Positions 63,360-64,000 of a stretch of 64,000 nucleotides of DNA are shown here, one piece after another. Location: NCBI RefSeq assembly GCF_900116535.1, contig NZ_FPAU01000003.1, positions 374,403 to 438,402 on the forward strand, read 5' to 3'. The position numbers were made by a program, and so were the translations under genes. The first letter of the stretch is position 1. Each line of letters opens with the position of its first letter. The notes under the pieces are model-generated. The model did no database searches and was not told the origin of the DNA. It worked only from the letters and a program-made list of their open reading frames with translations. Source of the stretch: Kosakonia arachidis. GTDB taxonomy: Bacteria > Pseudomonadota > Gammaproteobacteria > Enterobacterales > Enterobacteriaceae.

Positions 63360-64000
63360 TTAGGTGAGATCCACGTTTTTATGGCCAAAGAGCCAGGTGG
63401 CAATAAAACCACAGATATAAGCGATGACGACACCTGCCGCGTAGACCGCCATCCCGGCGTAGATGCCCTGGCCGGAGGTCATCAGTGGTAGCGCCACCAG
63501 CCCGGAAGGGCCAAACACGGTATTCAGGCCGACGGGCAAACCCAACCACGCGACGGTACCAATAAAAAATCCCCCACATGCGCCGCCGATACAGGCGGTG
63601 ATGAAAGGCTTCACACGCGGCAAGGTTACCGCGTAAATCAATGGTTCGCCCACGCCCAGCAGACCGGGGATGATCGCCCCGCGCACCTGGTTACGCAGCA
63701 TCGAATGCGGCGCCGCGCGGAAATAGAGCGCCAGTGCCGCACCCACCTGACCGCCACCCGCCATCGCCAGAATGGGGAACAGCGAATTAAAACCCTGCGC
63801 ATCCATCAGTGCGAAGTAAACCGGAATAAACCCCTGATGAACGCCAAACACCACGGCAATAAGGAACAGGCCCGCCAGCACCGCGCAGCCAAACGGGTTG
63901 CCGTTGAGGTGCAGGAACAGCCAAGACATGCCTTTAAACAGCTCGCCGCCAATCGGCATAATCACCACAAATGCCAGCGCACCGGTGATAAGCAGCGTCA
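63360..64000 (-). CDS. PTS transporter EIIC domain, glucose-family, 3' part only
   Basis: The frame stays open to the window edge, so only the last 213 or so codons are seen. Several membrane helices and the sugar-site motif [20 protein letters not shown] belong to glucose/sucrose-family EIIC domains, and the tail HKNVDLT resembles N-acetylmuramate-type (MurP) EIIBC proteins. The EIIB domain would lie outside the window. The sugar is therefore uncertain. It converges with the FoxA-like gene. Confidence 0.82.
   Translation of the reverse strand, partial: TLLITGALAFVVIMPIGGELFKGMSWLFLHLNGNPFGCAVLAGLFLIAVVFGVHQGFIPVYFALMDAQGFNSLFPILAMAGGGQVGAALALYFRAAPHSMLRNQVRGAIIPGLLGVGEPLIYAVTLPRVKPFITACIGGACGGFFIGTVAWLGLPVGLNTVFGPSGLVALPLMTSGQGIYAGMAVYAAGVVIAYICGFIATWLFGHKNVDLT

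Noticed and set aside
63360-64000. Pairing the RpiR gene (56404) with the PTS gene as a murR-murP unit
   Set aside because: The genes are 6 kb apart with several unrelated genes between, and the RpiR gene is clearly part of the iron importer operon.
1-64000. Insertion sequence, phage or integrative element
   Set aside because: No transposase, integrase, tRNA attachment site or long terminal repeats were found despite remnants of addiction modules.

Overview
The window looks like chromosomal accessory DNA from an enterobacterium of the Enterobacter/Kosakonia/Klebsiella kind. This rests on GpdQ and the CynR-CynT-CynS proteins, which closely match what I recall of the enterobacterial families, on Fur-type operators, and on the many short 'regulator plus oxidoreductase' modules. 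No rRNA, tRNA, IS element, integrase or CRISPR array was seen.

Layout. (1) 0-8.5 kb: small detoxification modules: a VOC protein, an alpha/beta hydrolase divergent from a CGNR regulator with a repeat-rich operator, a TetR regulator with a palindrome over its promoter, a DUF1348 protein, a decayed lipase copy, a glutamine-amidotransferase-like protein, an AraC regulator, and the cyanate locus cynR<>cynT-cynS. (2) 8.8-15.3 kb: a five-gene operon reading EF-hand protein, RND adaptor, RND pump, OmpR-type regulator, EnvZ-type kinase. (3) 15.5-22.1 kb: LysR and AraC regulators with NAD(P)-binding proteins, and a three-gene metallo-beta-lactamase-fold/tautomerase-like operon. (4) 22.2-33.6 kb: a siderophore locus. 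Six translationally coupled genes have the same enzyme order as vibrioferrin pvsABCDE, preceded by an SbnG-like aldolase/citrate synthase. A periplasmic binding protein and a TonB-dependent receptor follow, with Fur boxes. (5) 34-44.5 kb: LysR/GST, SDR/NTF2-like/HxlR, a chemoreceptor, an acyltransferase, a possible 39-residue protein, a symE remnant, flavodoxin/DoxX/HxlR, an intact exported lipase and a zinc-ribbon protein. (6) 44.7-49.7 kb: a Ugp-like ABC importer operon with the glycerophosphodiesterase gene gpdQ inside it. (7) 49.9-57.3 kb: a second iron-siderophore system (receptor divergent from a complete FecBCDE-like importer ending in an RpiR-type regulator gene). (8) 57.3-64 kb: a frameshifted HigA-like remnant, TetR, a quinone reductase divergent from a LysR, AraC plus a FoxA-like receptor, and the 3' part of a PTS EIIC gene.

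How the parts may work together (inference): the locus at 22-33 kb makes and exports a citrate-based carboxylate siderophore and takes it up through its own receptor and binding protein. It has no local inner-membrane permease or ATPase. The complete importer at 52-56 kb, or genes outside the window, could serve it. The FoxA-like receptor adds uptake of a foreign hydroxamate. The strongest lead is the vibrioferrin-type operon with its own citrate synthase-like gene in an enterobacterium. All calls come from reading the sequence; no database search was run.
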